Source of the DNA: Codonopsis lanceolata
Lineage: Eukaryota; Streptophyta; Magnoliopsida; Asterales; Campanulaceae
Reading direction: 5' to 3'
DNA: 64,000 nt
NCBI GenBank assembly: GCA_013146195.2
Contig: CM028380.1
Span: 78,806,556 to 78,870,555, forward strand
The notes beneath the pieces are model-generated. The model saw only the letters and a program-made list of their open reading frames with translations. It was not told where the DNA came from and did no database searches. Position 1 is the stretch's first letter. Each line of letters begins with the position of its first letter. The translations under genes and the position numbers were made by a program. This document shows, piece by piece, positions 1 to 12,300 of this stretch.

Positions 1-1161
1 CTTGGAACATTAGAACCATGACTGGGAAAGGGATGGAGTTATTTTATACTATGATTAGAAGAAATATTAATATAGTATGTCTACAAGTAACAAAATGGGT
101 AGGGGAGAAAACACAAGTTTTAAGTTCTCCTTACTGGAAGAGATAGACATAGAAATGGGGTTCGCATAGTTGTAAATAATGAAAACCTAGAAGAAGATGT
201 TGTGTTGGTAACCAAAAAACAAGAAAGATTAATACTTCTAAAATTGGTAATAGGGAAACAAATAATTAACTTAATTAGTGCTTGTGCACTGCTAGTAGAA
301 CTAGACCAAAGGGCTAAAGATCAATTTTGGCAAGATTTAGATGTAGTGCAAGGGTTACCCAAGAGCGAGAAACCATTTATAGGGAGGATTTAAATGGCCA
401 TGTGGATTGTTGGGTATGAAGGGATGCATGGAATAACGACAAAATAGCTATATTAGATTTTTTTTTTATAGCTTAGGTCTTAATTATAGATAACATGTGT
501 TTTAAGAAGAGGGAGGAACGCTTGATAATTTTTATAAGTGGATAAATAAGAGCGATCGTTTAACTTGTAAAGTCATTCCATGAGAGAGCCTAACAGCATA
601 GAATTACTATGCTAGATATTACCCTAAAAACAATCAACAGCATTGAAATGATACTTGAAACCCGATAAGTAAATGGTAAAATTTAAAAGATGAAAGATTA
701 AATGTGCGATTGTTTTAAAAGAATATCAAAGGAGGTGTTAGGGAAATCAAAAGGTAAAAGACTCTTGGATAAAGAAAGGAGAAATGAGTAAGTCCAAAAA
801 GTGGTTCGACAAAAATGAGTCTTATAAATTGTAACGTAAGTCTAGTAATCTAGAAATTTTGGATCGATACAAATTCGCTAATAAGAAGGTTAGGAAATCC
901 GAGTGAGAAGCCAATGCGATCACTTTTACAATAAATTGAATACAAGAGATGGAGAGAAGAATATACAAACTTCTAAAATAAGGGAGAGAAAGACTAGGGA
1001 TTTCAATGAAGTAAAATGTATTAAGAATGAATAATCATGGGTCCTAATCAAGGATGAAGAAATTAATCAAAGATGGAAAGAATATTTTGAAATATCATTA
1101 AATAAGAAACACGTATAGAACGTAGCTATAGACGAGTATAGTACAGGTGGTAGAAGTAGAG

Positions 1162-1192
<31 letters not shown>

Positions 1193-2415
1193 AGTAGAAG
1201 TAGAGATATTAGCTTCCTTCGTGGAATTAGTGATAGTGAAGTGAAGGTTGCTTTATGAAAGATGAAGACCGGGAAGGCTTTAGGAACGGATGCAGTCCTT
1301 ATTGAGGTATGAAAGTGCCTAGGTGACGTAAGACTATCTTGGCTAGAAGAGTTACTTAATAGAATCACAATGTCAAAGGATTTATGCCTGATGAGTAGAG
1401 GAAAAGTATTATAGTAACACTATACAAACATAAAGGGGTTATTCAAAATTGTACAAATTACGGGGGTTTTAATTTAATGAGTTACACGATGAAACTTTGG
1501 GAGAGGGAAGTTAAGAATGGATTGAGACAGAACAACAATATACAAAGAATCTATTTGGTATTACGCCAGGTACGTCAACAATGGAAGCGGATTACACCAG
1601 GATCGATCTCCCAACGTTTTTGCCTTGGCAATGCCATGATGGATGGATTAATTTAAACATATACAAGATGATATACCATTGTGATGGTGCATATTGTTTG
1701 TTGATGACATTTTTTTGATATATGATACAAAGAATGGGGTGAATGATAAGCTAGAAAAGAGAAGAGAAACTTTAGAAAACAAAGACTCTAAAATAAGTAT
1801 GGGTAAAACGAAATACATGGAATGCAAATTTAGCCGTAAAAGAAGTAATCATGGAAATAAAGTTAGGCTAGATGGTCAATAAAACCACAAAAAGAACAAT
1901 TCTGACATCTAGGATCAATTATCAATCATAAGGGAAGGTAAGACATGATGTTAGTCATCAGATCAGTGAATGTAGAAGTGCATCTGGAGTGCTAAGCGAT
2001 CGACATATACCTGTTAAGTTGAAAGGAAAGTTTTTTATTGAACAACCATTACACCCACGGTACTTTATGGAACCGAATGTTGGAAAAAACATGTTAAAAA
2101 TGAGTGTAGCTGAAATGCGAATGTTAACATGGATAAGTGGAAAAAATAGGAAAGATAGAATTCGTAATAAACACATTTGTGAGGAAAACCGCTTTAGATG
2201 GTTTGGACACATACAAAGTAGACCAATTGAAGCACTAGTTAGGAAGTGCGAGTGTAAGGGGAACACCAAATTAACATGGACATCCGTAGTAAAGAAATAT
2301 ATGAATGAGTGTGGTGTGTGTGATAACCTTGCTTTTGACTGAATCAAAAGGTGGAAAAGGATTCAAGTAGCCGACCCCAAGTAAATGGGAAAAAGACTAA
2401 GTTGAGTTGAGTTTA
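1..2415 (+). mobile_element. Decayed RTE-type LINE (non-LTR retrotransposon), 5' truncated by window edge
   Basis: The first bases read as the start of the apurinic-like endonuclease domain common to plant RTE LINEs (WNIRTMTGK ... IRRNINIVCLQ), followed near 380 by the 'DLNGHV' segment. Reverse transcriptase remains are visible at about 1550-1620 (FGITPGTSTMEA, matching the family's 'FGFMPGRSTTEAI' block). They continue at 1694-1882, where FVDDIFLI is the degenerate F/YxDD catalytic box. The C-terminal segment (1989-2342; VSVAEMRML-like, then RFRWFGHIQSRP) is typical of RTE. The element closes at 2360-2410 with the family's 'ADPK' codons and a GTTGA-rich 3' tail. Stops and frameshifts occur throughout, so this is a dead copy. 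Seen: motifs and order. Known: this domain order defines RTE/LINE ORF2. A (TA)n run at 1169-1191 interrupts it. Confidence 0.85.
1694..2342 (+). pseudogene. LINE reverse transcriptase C-terminal half (broken)
   Basis: Two open stretches in different frames give the end of the RT domain and the RTE C-terminal region. The first (1694-1882) begins at the FVDD catalytic block and runs through a 'GKTKYMECKFS' segment that matches the family's thumb region. The second (1989-2342) contains 'PVKLKGKF', 'SVAEMRMLTW', 'RNKHICEENRFRWFGH' and 'TSVVKKYMNE'. These blocks are collinear with intact plant RTE ORFs. The second D of the YxDD box is kept, but the upstream palm region is destroyed by stops. The ORF would finish at the 'VADPK' stop near 2384. 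Confidence 0.75.
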
Positions 2416-2463
2416 ATAATTACTTTTACCATGCATGCATCATTCATTTACCGCCAAATAGAC

Positions 2464-2551
2464 TTATTTTTCTTGCAAGACTTTTTTTAACTTTTCAGGA
2501 ATTACATAGTAAACATGGGCCGGAAGATGTGGAGCAAATACAGGCTCAGTA
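2464..2551 (-). CDS. Possible last exon of an unidentified plant gene (28 codons)
   Basis: On the minus strand a pyrimidine-containing acceptor (TTTCATTAG at 2554-2560) precedes an open exon that ends at TAA (2464-2466). It reads T-EPVFAPHLPAHVYYVIPEK then LKKVLQEK. The composition looks protein-like and the lysine-rich end is typical of a real C-terminus. I do not recognise the family. About 830 bp upstream, a minus-strand leader with an AAACCCTAG telo-box-like motif (3426-3434) ends in a good donor (CCCCAAG/GTACGA at 3379-3385), so a small gene with a 5' UTR intron is conceivable. No convincing middle exon was found between them. The RTE LINE's 3' tail ends only about 50 bp beyond the stop. 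A decayed gene is as likely as a live one. Confidence 0.3.
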
Positions 2552-3560
2552 CTAATGAAAGTGCTTAGACAATAATTCAGCTACTAATGCATAAAAAATT
2601 ATAATATTGACAGGAGGGATAAACTTATAAATTTGCGTTTCGAGATCATCCTTTATACGACAATTGAATTTATCCATGGTAGGTCAGTCCTATAGCTAAA
2701 TTCTCCAAGTTGATAAGTTCAAGCAATGCAATCACAGTATGTAATCCTTGTGTCTCTAAGAATGTAGCCACTGGTCAATTAATGCCTATCTTTCCTCTAA
2801 ATAGCTGTGTTTTATTCTCAATTTGGTTTTTGCTTTGGTATATGCTGCACATAACACAATTTCACAATTGCAACCGATCGGTGCCCTTATAGTGCCTCGA
2901 TTAACCGTATAACTAAAAGAAGTAAATCAAATTGATTCGAAACATTTTGTGTAACCATAACTGTGATCAGCTATCTATAAAAGCCAGAAACTGACAGCTT
3001 AAGTCTAGGCTGTCTAGCCAATATATTCCACTAAGAGGAATCTACTAACTATTTATATTTTGGCCCAAACAACCAATGGAATGGCATGCACGATAATACC
3101 ATTTTCGGCAAACAAATAAAAATATGCTATAAAAACACTACCACCAGGGAATTTCCCTAACTACATGCAACAATAAATTAAGATGTAATCAGCTTGAACA
3201 ACGACGAAGACGAACAAATAAAAATGAAATTCGAACAAATCATACGAATTACAAAATTTCAGTATAGTGATTAAATGAAAATTTTTTAAAAAATCAGTGT
3301 CATTTACCAGAATTAAATTCAATGGAATTGAAGCATCGACCGGATAGTTGAAATACTTGCGAATGTAAAAAAGATCGTACCTTGGGGTTTTGAGGGGTTT
3401 TTGACCGAGCTGATACGGTAATTTGAAACCCTAGATTTTTGCTGTTTTGAGATGAAATTACGGCGTTTAATTGCTACATAATCGGCTATTTCCACTTCCT
3501 GATTTACTTATATGGAATAATTTAAATTTTTAGACAAATTTACCCCTCCTCGTCAACGCG
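2552..3560. other. Noncoding; possible intron and leader of the minus-strand gene
   Basis: No coding region is recognisable here. A minus-strand leader at about 3381-3490 contains AAACCCTAG and ends at a GT donor. Telo-box-like motifs are common in plant leaders of ribosomal and cell-growth genes, so this may be a promoter/first noncoding exon. The rest is plain AT-rich DNA. Confidence 0.25.
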
Positions 3561-4769
3561 CAGTTTTCTTTTTCATTTAGGATAGTATTCTTGTGTTCAT
3601 GTCACCAAACAACCAATAAAAAATTGGGATTTTTTGGTCAGTCCACCAATTTTCAATCTTTATAGCATTTATATTTTTTTAAATCGGAAAAATACACTTT
3701 TATGAGTAAAATGACTACGATACCCTTAATAAATTGAAGGCGCGCTATGGATCATTTACTCATTGCATCGCGTTACATCAATTTGTGCATCGCAATGCAT
3801 GAAATTATATTGCGATCATGATTTTGATGAATGATTATGTGCATCGTGAGGCACAAATCATGAATCTGATGCACATAATCAAAAATCTAAAATCTTCCAC
3901 TTCACAGCGATGCATCGGGACTCTAAAATTAATGCATCGTAAATCCAAATTGATGCATCCTGATTGAAATTTGATGCATCGTAATGCAAACTGGTTTCGA
4001 CTACACCCCTTCCACCTTATTCCTCATCCTCCTCCATGGTAAGTTTTTTTCTTTATCCGTCAACCAGCCCAGATTCATTCAGTATCGTACTTTACAAACT
4101 ATAAAATTATTTACCTTTCAAGGGTGTCGCCCTCGAACCCCTACTATGATGGGACGATGGCCCCGGCCAGGCGACCTGACCAGACAGGTCGATCTTTATT
4201 TCGTTGACGCAACAATTGCGTATTTCGAACAATTTAGGAAGAAATGTTGGTTGGAGGTGTGGAATAAAGGTTGGTCAGAGTAGTAGAATGAGACGGTCTA
4301 GACATTTTAAGAACAATATTTCAAAAGTGAAATTTAACGGTTAAAAAACTGGGGATTATAGCGGTTAAAAAGTTAGAAAAAAGGGACTGCAAGCAATTTT
4401 CCCAATAAAAATCGTTAATGGTTTGGCTCACTTCTTATTTTATTATAAACTAGTTTTTGTACATGGCGCTAAACGCACGTAAGATATATTTTTCAACTGA
4501 ACTATACATAAATAATAAGTAAAATGAAGAAAAAATATATAATATCTTAAATTAAGGAGAACCGCTTAAATAAAAATATATCATAGTAAACTTGTACTAA
4601 TCAGATTTCCATTGCCCATTACAGCTTGTGTGGATTAATCTATTTCACTAACATGAATAAGGGCGACATTTTGGAGACTATTGTTCTTTGTTTTTACAAA
4701 TGTGATTGTGAACCGATTTCCTATAATTTATACTGATTTTAGAAATAAATTATATCTCATATTGATTTT
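3561..4769. other. Noncoding stretch with clustered TGCATC words
   Basis: No gene or identifiable element is visible. Between about 3765 and 3985 the word TGCATC / GATGCA recurs many times in both orientations, suggesting a decayed repeat. At 4120-4200 a short GC-rich, ORF-less segment follows. The stretch ends at the edge of the copia 3' LTR. Confidence 0.4.
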
Positions 4770-5629
4770 GATTTTGAAAGAACACAATAGCTAGAATTCT
4801 CAAGATAGTTTCCAATGTAGCTTCTGATGTAACTACAATGGAAGTCACAATGGTCAAAACAATCAAAACAGCGAAAGATGAATTAATAAGACAAAAAAAC
4901 AGAACTCAAAAGTTAACCAAAACTATCTACAAGACTATACTTGTAGACCTAGCCTCATGGCCAAAAAGATTTCACTAAAAGGATTAATTGTTTTACAAAA
5001 GTATTGTGAAATCACCAAACAAAACACTCTCACAAGACAACACGTCTTGGAGAGCACAAACCCCACATAAAAACAAGTATAATAAACGTGGGAAGAAACA
5101 AAACAACTTCCTAAAACCTAACAGGAAGACAAAAAGAAATCCAGAACTCAATGTAGCTTCCAATGTTATAACATCAGAAGCTACACTCAAAACTGCTTCA
5201 CATCTGGAAAGAAAGACAGCTTCTGGATCTTCAAAGTTTCAACACACAGCTTCTGCCTTCGGTTTTCTCTCCTAATCTTTGAACCACTGTCGTGTCCAAG
5301 CCTCCTCTTTATATAATGTCGAGCTCTCCTACACACATGAAACAATCCGACTCCAACAAGAACAAGGATTAGAGGAAGGGAATAAAATCTTCTTACCATA
5401 TCCCTAGATTTTATTACCATATCATGAAGAAGACTAGATACCCGGTTTGAAGGAGGATTTATAACAAGATTTTGTTTCCAAATATAATGCCTAAACTTAA
5501 GGACCAAGGAAAACAAAAATCTAATTAAAGATATAGATACCAAAAATGCCAAAAAGTTGTCTAATATGAATTTTACCATGAAAGGGGAACACAAGAGCTA
5601 AAATAGGTATGACCTATTTTACCCTTACA
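4770..5629 (-). repeat. 3' LTR of the Sirevirus-like element
   Basis: The minus strand begins TGTAAGGG at 5629, just after a short purine run (AAGTGGG, about 5633-5640) that can serve as the polypurine tract. A TATA box (CATTATATAAAG on the minus strand, plus 5307-5318) lies about 315 bp inside, giving a U3 of ordinary length. The inner end near 4770 is approximate (TTTCAAAATCA). Two copies of the element's palindromic repeat lie downstream of the TATA box (5149-5190 and 4809-4849), in the transcribed R/U5 part. No second LTR is in the window, so terminal identity cannot be tested. Confidence 0.6.
5307..5318 (-). promoter_or_regulatory. TATA box of Sirevirus LTR
   Basis: The minus strand reads CATTATATAAAGAGG, the only strong TATA box in this LTR. 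It is placed after about 310 bp of U3, so transcription would begin near 5280. Confidence 0.6.
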
Positions 5630-5922
5630 ATCACCCACTTTATTGAGCATTTCTGGTCAAATATTTTGACAAGTGTTGCTATTATCAACACAAACTTCAA
5701 CATGCATTTGTTAGAAAGAAACACCCCCTGAACATATGTATCATACAGAAATAATGTTGGGCAATCAAATATGTATGAAATATCCATAAGCAGCTAAGAA
5801 TCCCACCAAGCAGTTAAGAAGGCTAAACAACCAACCAAGCAGTTAAGAAACTTATTACAGACCAAGAGAAAATAGAAAATATTGTTTTTTGATTACAACA
5901 ACCAGGTTCATAAACTTCAGCA

Positions 5923-7988
5923 TTATTCTTCAGCAACTTCTTCCACAGCAGCAGGTTCAGAAACATCATGAGCAGCAACCTCAGGAACATTAGCAGCAGT
6001 AGCAGGATCACTTGGAATAGGAACACTTGGAACATCACCCCCTATTTGGCCAGAATGTAAGGCAAGCCAGGAGGAATACTGTGCAGCCAAGGATTGTAGG
6101 AGAGAAGTTTGAGAAGACAGGATGGCTAATTGTGAATTAACCATGGCCAGCTGAGCAGTTATGAAGGCAACAAAGATAGGAGCAGAAGGATCAGCTGAAA
6201 TAGGCTGTGATGAAGCAGCTGATGCAGCTGCATTGCCTGTAACATTGGGAATAGCATGGGCAGAAGGTTGAGATGTTGATGGACCAGGAGCAGAAGGTGA
6301 GGGATCTGAAGAGACAGGGGGATAAGGATAAGCTAAGGGCAGATTGAGAATCATGTCCCCTTTTAGGAGTTTGATAGAGATATGAAGGGGTTCGAGGATA
6401 GGAGTAAGTCTGGTACCAGTAGCTGGAGAGAAACCTTGATATACTAGGACTTTGTAAATCAGAGAAGGAAAGATGAGGGATCTTTTATCGCCCTCAGATT
6501 CAGCAAGGGAAATGATTTTTCTGAAGGCAAAATCCCCAAAATAAAAACGTTTTCCAGTTCCAATCTGATACAAAACTTTGGCATGCTCTTCTGTTAAGGT
6601 GTTGGAGTTTGTTGTAGGGGCCCAATTTGCACAACAGATTTTGTGCATAAGGGCATACAGTGAAGGCAATTGTGAGGTGCTTATATTTGACCCTTTCCCA
6701 GGTCATCTATGCACAATACCCCCAGTGAGTTCAAGTGCACAAGTATGCAGGTCAGATGTCATTGAAAAGGAGCCAATTTCAGGAGTGTTAAACAACTTAT
6801 TAATGAGGGAGGAAGAAAACTGATACCATTTGCCACGAACAAAAACTTTTTCAAATTTGGGATCAGACACAGCAGAAATTTTCTTTTCAATGTTTGCATA
6901 AAATTCATAAATGAGATCTCTAAAATATGGTGAGCCAGAAGAGAGAGTGCCTAACAGTCCTCTATCCATGAAAAATTGATTCAAATTTTGCTCTGTCAAT
7001 TCAGCAGATGGAATAATTCTTTCATCAACAATTTTTCTAGATGTATTATACCTAATGGAAACTGCTTTGGAAAGAAATCGTGCAGAGAAAGGTTTACCAA
7101 CAACAGCAGAAGGGGATGCAGAAACCATTGTAGCTTTGGATGTAGCTACATTGGTAGCTACATTGGCAGTTGAAGCTCTACTTCTTGTAAAACGAATGGG
7201 AGCCTCTTCACTCTCATCACTTTCAGCAGGGGTTGCTTCCTTACTAACAAAATCCTTGTCTGAACTATCATCAAACTCAGAAGAGCTTGATGTCTGAGCT
7301 AAATTTGTAGCCGGAGGTGGTGAAGCTTGGGGAGACCGTTGAGAAGATGCAGTCTTCATTTGTACCAAGAAATCAGCCAGGGTACGTTGTTCATCAGAAA
7401 AACTAATGTCGACATTGGAGGCCAAAGGTGAACCAGAACTATCATCGGAAGACCCTTGACATTTGTTGGTGAGTCGGTCTGGAAGACAACCCGAGGTGAA
7501 GGTATCGGGTAATCCTCATCGACCACATCGTCTATAGCAGGAACAGAGGTTAATGAGACAGTTTTGGGAGCAGCTGGAGCAGTCTCTGTTGCAACTTCAA
7601 AATCCTCGTCATCAGAATCACTGTCTATGGGCAAGGGTTCTTCAAATTTTCCAGGAGACACTTTGTGTTTCTTGGCTCTAGCAATCTCTTCCTTACTCGG
7701 ATTCTCGTAATTAATTGGGATACCTCTCAGTCGTTTTGACCGTAGTGTGCTAGGGTTCCCAATTTGGGGCAACCCAGACAGGTCAACGAGATTATCCACA
7801 TCGATAGCATTGCCCTTCTCTCCTGGTAATATGACAGTTATGGGTTTCGAAAGAGGCTGGGCTACAACAATTGCAGATTCGGGGTTTTCAGGGGATGAGA
7901 TTGGCATCGATGTAGCTTCATTGGAAGCTACATTAATGGAGGGGTTCTGCTCAAAACTCTCAGAAGCAGTGCTTGATGACGAAGCCAT
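5923..7988 (-). pseudogene. Sirevirus accessory ORF with plant transposon protein domain
   Basis: Reading from ATG at 7988 (MASSSSTASES), about 690 codons run to the stop at 5923. The N-terminal third is acidic, serine-rich and disordered (DSDSDDEDF), with a basic patch RSKRLRG. The middle (about 7050-6450) is a folded domain: FFMDRGLL, FVRGKWYQFSSSLINKLFNTP, then LPSLYALMHKICCANW and YQIGTGKRFYFGDFAF. This block pattern matches the Pfam family called 'Putative plant transposon protein'. The C-terminus is Pro/Ala/Ser-rich with a hydrophobic AQLAMVNSQLAIL stretch. Two lesions break it: a frameshift near 7457, and W-to-stop (TGA) at 6703-6705, after which the same frame continues. The repeats NVASNEATS and NVATNVATSKAT are encoded by the element's palindromic repeat. 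Known: Sireviruses often carry a third ORF, sometimes called env-like. I see no convincing signal peptide or envelope features, so I avoid that name. Confidence 0.7.
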
Positions 7989-8129
7989 GGGATTATTGTT
8001 GAAAGAATCAGAGAGAAAATGATGAAGAAGGATTTTGGAGTGGGCAAGCTTCGGCAGCACACCTTTATGGAATTGAAGAGCAAGAGATGTTTCAGAAAGT
8101 ATTAAGGTCCAGCCACCTAAAAAACACAC

Positions 8130-9325
8130 TAATAGCTGCCACTAATTGCAATTAGCCGTTAGTCACAAAAGATTAGGGAATAGGAGGGGACTATGATAAC
8201 ATAACTAACCAGATTTTGAATTTGATGATAAATCAAATATTGACCAAAGCACATTTAAGAGAGATAGAAGATCTGATTTTGTCAAGAGAAATAGGTGGAG
8301 AGTTAAGAGTGAGGGAATAACAACCAATCTTAGTTTTGAATCTTTGAATTTTAAAATTATCAAGGATTTTGAACAAACACATCACTTAACTAACCAAAAT
8401 TGTCATACCACTAAACTGACAATCAGATAGCATAATCTGGATCAAGAGCTCATGGACACTACACATATCAGACAACCACATAAATTTCAACATGGAGTAC
8501 ATTGGTATATTAGATTGCACTTTATATGAGATAGGACAAAAAGATCAATGGGCTGATATGATCAAAAACATATTATGACCTAGAAATTATGCCTATCAAA
8601 TTCCAAGATCATAAAGCCAATGCAGTCACACACATGTGATAAATGTCTAGATCATCTGAATGTAGTTCCCAATGTAGCTGCATTGGAAGATACATTCGTC
8701 AAAATTGTGATTTTATGTATACTTTCTCATCTTTTGTTCACCAAATCAACACTTAACTCCCACAAAAACCATAGGTACTTTATTTCCCTATGAGAATAGC
8801 TTTACTTTATTTCAAGCATATTCACAACATGCCACTAGGAACCTTTCACACTATTTACCAAGAGAAGCCACTTTACTTTTTGATCAACCCATGAAATCCG
8901 AGGATTCATAGTCCCCAAAAAAAGGTGCCACAACCTTGTTCATAGGTAGCTCTTTTCCGTTAGGTAGCTTTCACACTTTTTATATTAAGGGGAGTCAATT
9001 TTCTCAATATCAACCCATAAACCTAAGTTCCATAGTACCAAGATAAATTGCTACATCCCTAAATTTCAAAAGGTTGTGGACTTAAGATTTTTTAATTGAT
9101 ATATCATTTTTGGGAGAAAGTGAGGAGAATCATAACAATAAAATCACAACAGATTTAGAATGAAAATCCAGAACAGCAAACAAGGGTACTTAAACATAAA
9201 AGATGAAACTAGTGTGCCCCCCAAAAAACTCAATGCAAGATGCCTAAAAAAAATTTTGGTATAAGTGAAGGGTCACATGGCACACATATCGAGAGATTTC
9301 TTAAGATTTATAAATCTCTCAAAAT
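8130..9325. other. Spacer between copia pol and accessory ORF
   Basis: About 1.2 kb without open frames, inside the Sirevirus. One copy of the palindromic repeat sits at 8658-8697. Direct near-repeats around 8820-9060 (the 'ccatgaaatcc/cccataaacc ... catagtcccca/catagtacca' pair) suggest an internal duplication. The accessory ORF would probably need its own promoter or splicing across this spacer; no TATA box stands out. Confidence 0.5.
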
Positions 9326-12300
9326 CTAGACTCTTAGTGAAAATATCAGCCAATTGATTTTCAGTTCCCACATGTTCAATGCAAATAATACCTTGTTCAA
9401 CCAAGTCTCTAAAAAATGGTGTCTTATATTAATGTGCTTAGTTCTAGAGTGTTGAACATGATTTTTTGCTATACTTATGGCACTAGTGTTGTCACAATAC
9501 ATGGTTAATAGATTGTTGTGTAAGCCATAATCCTTGATCATTTGGTTCATCCATAAAAGTTGTGTACACCCACTACCAGCAGCAATGTATTCAGATTCAG
9601 CTGTTGAGATGGCAACACAATTTTGTTTTTTACTAAACCAAGAGATCAAGTTGTTTCCCGAATAAAAACATCCACCTTAAGTACTTCTCATGTCATCAAC
9701 ACTACCAGCCCAATCAGCATCACTAAAACCAACAAGATTGGTATTAGTGTGTTTTGTGTACCACAAACTCATAGCACAAATCTCACCAACATACCTAATT
9801 ATTCTTTTAACAGCTTTCAAATGAGAGACTTTAGGGTTTTCTTGATACCTAGCACACAAGCACACACTATACATGATGTCTTGACGGGTGGCAGTCAAAT
9901 ACAGCAGACTTCCTATCATGCTCCTATACAATGTATGGTTAACACTTTCAGATTTTTCATCTTTGCAAAGTTTATTGGATGTACCCATAGGGGTTTTCTT
10001 CTGTTTTCCATTCTCAAGATTGAATTTCTTCACCAAGTTAAGTGCATACTTGGCTTGAGATATGAACATCCCTTCATGCAACTGTTTTATCTGAATTCCT
10101 AAGAAAAAAGTCAATTCCTCTACCATACTCATCTCAAAAGTGGAAGTCATGCAATTCACAAATTCTTTTTCCAAGGACTTGGAGGTGGATCCAAACACAA
10201 TGTCATCAACATAAATTTGTGTTATCAAAATGTGTTTATCTTGTTTTTTAATAAAAAGAGTTTTGTCCACCTCTCCCATTTTAAACTCACTTTTCAAAAG
10301 ATGGTCTGTAAGTCTCACATACCAAGCTCTAGGAGCTTGTTTGAGACCATGCAAGGCCTTTTTTAACTTAAAAACATGATTGGGTTTATGGGGATCCTCA
10401 AAACCTTTTGGTTGTTCCACAAAAACTTCTTCTTCAAGAATACCATTAAAAAAAGCACTCTTCACGTCCATTTGTTGAAGAGTAATATCAAGAAAGCATG
10501 CAATGGTAAAAAGCAGACGTATGGACTCAATGCGGACAATAGGAGCAAAGGTTTCATCAAAATCCACTCCCTCAACCTGTGTATACCCTTGAGCCACAAG
10601 TCTTGCTTTGTTTCTTATTATTTCTCCCACTTCATTTGATTTGTTTTTGAAAATCCATTTTGTTCCAATAACATTCACAGAAGTGGGTCTAGGAACAAGA
10701 TACCAAACATAATTTTTAGCAAATTGATCAAGTTCTTCTTGCATGGCATTTATCCAACACTCATCTTTTAGAGCTTCATGCACATTTTTAGGTTCAATGG
10801 TGGACACAAAACAAGAGGCATTGATTTCTTCATATTCTAAAGTAGACAAGCAAGCAAGTTTTCTATAGTCTACCTTACCTTTTCTTCTTGTCGACACCTC
10901 ATCGTGTACATTACCTATGATTTGTGAAGAGGGATGCACTTTCTGAATTTTGCTAGGAATATCATGCCCATGATCAGTCAAACTGGACTGAGTCTTTGCT
11001 TGTTCTGAACATGTTTCAGCATCTGCCAAGTTTCTGTCCAATGTGGCTTCTGATGTAGCTACATTCGGAACTACATTCGGAGTCACATTCAGAATCACAT
11101 CCACTGAACTTCCTGGATATGCAGGTTCTGTCTGATCAGCTACATGTTCACTGGGTTCAGATGCAAGTTCTGAACTGTAATCTCCAAAATCAAGAATTCC
11201 TGAAACATCATCCTCAATGGTTTTGTGGCCAAGATCCGTTAGATCATCAAAGACAATATCCATAGACTCCATGATAGTTTTAGTCCTAAGATTAAAGACT
11301 CTGTATGCACGACTATTAGTGGAGTAGCCCATGAAAACACACTTGTCACTTTTAGAATCAAATTTAGAAAGATGATCTCTATCATTGAGAAGATAACACA
11401 CACACCTAAAAACATGAAAGTATTTTAATGTTGGTTTCTTTCCTAGCAAGATTTCATAAGGTGTCATGGTGCTACCTGGTCTCAAGAAGACCCTATTTCC
11501 AATATGACAGGCTGTGTTCAAAGCTTCAGCCCAAAACCTTTTTTGCCAAATTTTTAGAGCTCAACATGACTCTAGCCATCTCTTAAAGTGTCATATCCTT
11601 TCTTTCCGTCAATCCATTTTGTTGTGGAGTTTTGGGAGCAGAAAATTCATGGGATATGCCATTTGAGGCACAATAGCTAGAAAAGGAGGAATTTTCATAT
11701 TCCGTGCCATGATCTGATCTAATTCTAATAAGCTTTAGATCATACAGGTTCATAACACGGGTGTACCAAATTTTAAAAGCCTCAAAAGTTTCAGATTTTT
11801 CTCTCAAGAAAATTACCCATGTGTATCTAGAAAAATCATCAACACAAACAAAGGTGTACTTTTTCTTTCCTAGACTTTCTACTTCAATAGGACCCATGAG
11901 ATATGTGTGAATCATCTCAAGGCACCTAGATGTGGAACACTGAGATATGGGAAGGTGAGAAGCCTTGATTTGCTTACCTTTCTGACATGGTCCACATACC
12001 TTTGTGTAGTTCTTATCCAAGTTTGGCAATCCTTTCACTACATCATGTTTCACAAGCTCACGGAGCTTACGAAAACTCATATGTCCTAGTTTTTTATGCC
12101 AAAGATCTGTAATATCAAGACTAACTTTGTGACATGTTTGGCCATTGTTGAACATATAACAATTGTAAGATGATCTAGTACCTGTCAGAAGACACTTTTT
12201 AGTTTGATCAAAAACTTCACAGGAATTTTTATCAAACCTTACCTGAAGGTCATCATCACATAATTTACTTATACTGATCAAGTTGGTCTTAAGCCCTTCC

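Noticed and set aside
1958..2347. Minus-strand ORF of 129 codons
   Set aside because: Shadow of the LINE C-terminal frame on the plus strand, which has the conserved motifs.
5923..7988. Accessory ORF as a viral envelope gene
   Set aside because: No signal peptide, glycoprotein-like cysteine pattern or clear membrane anchor; the recognised domain is the plant transposon protein family.
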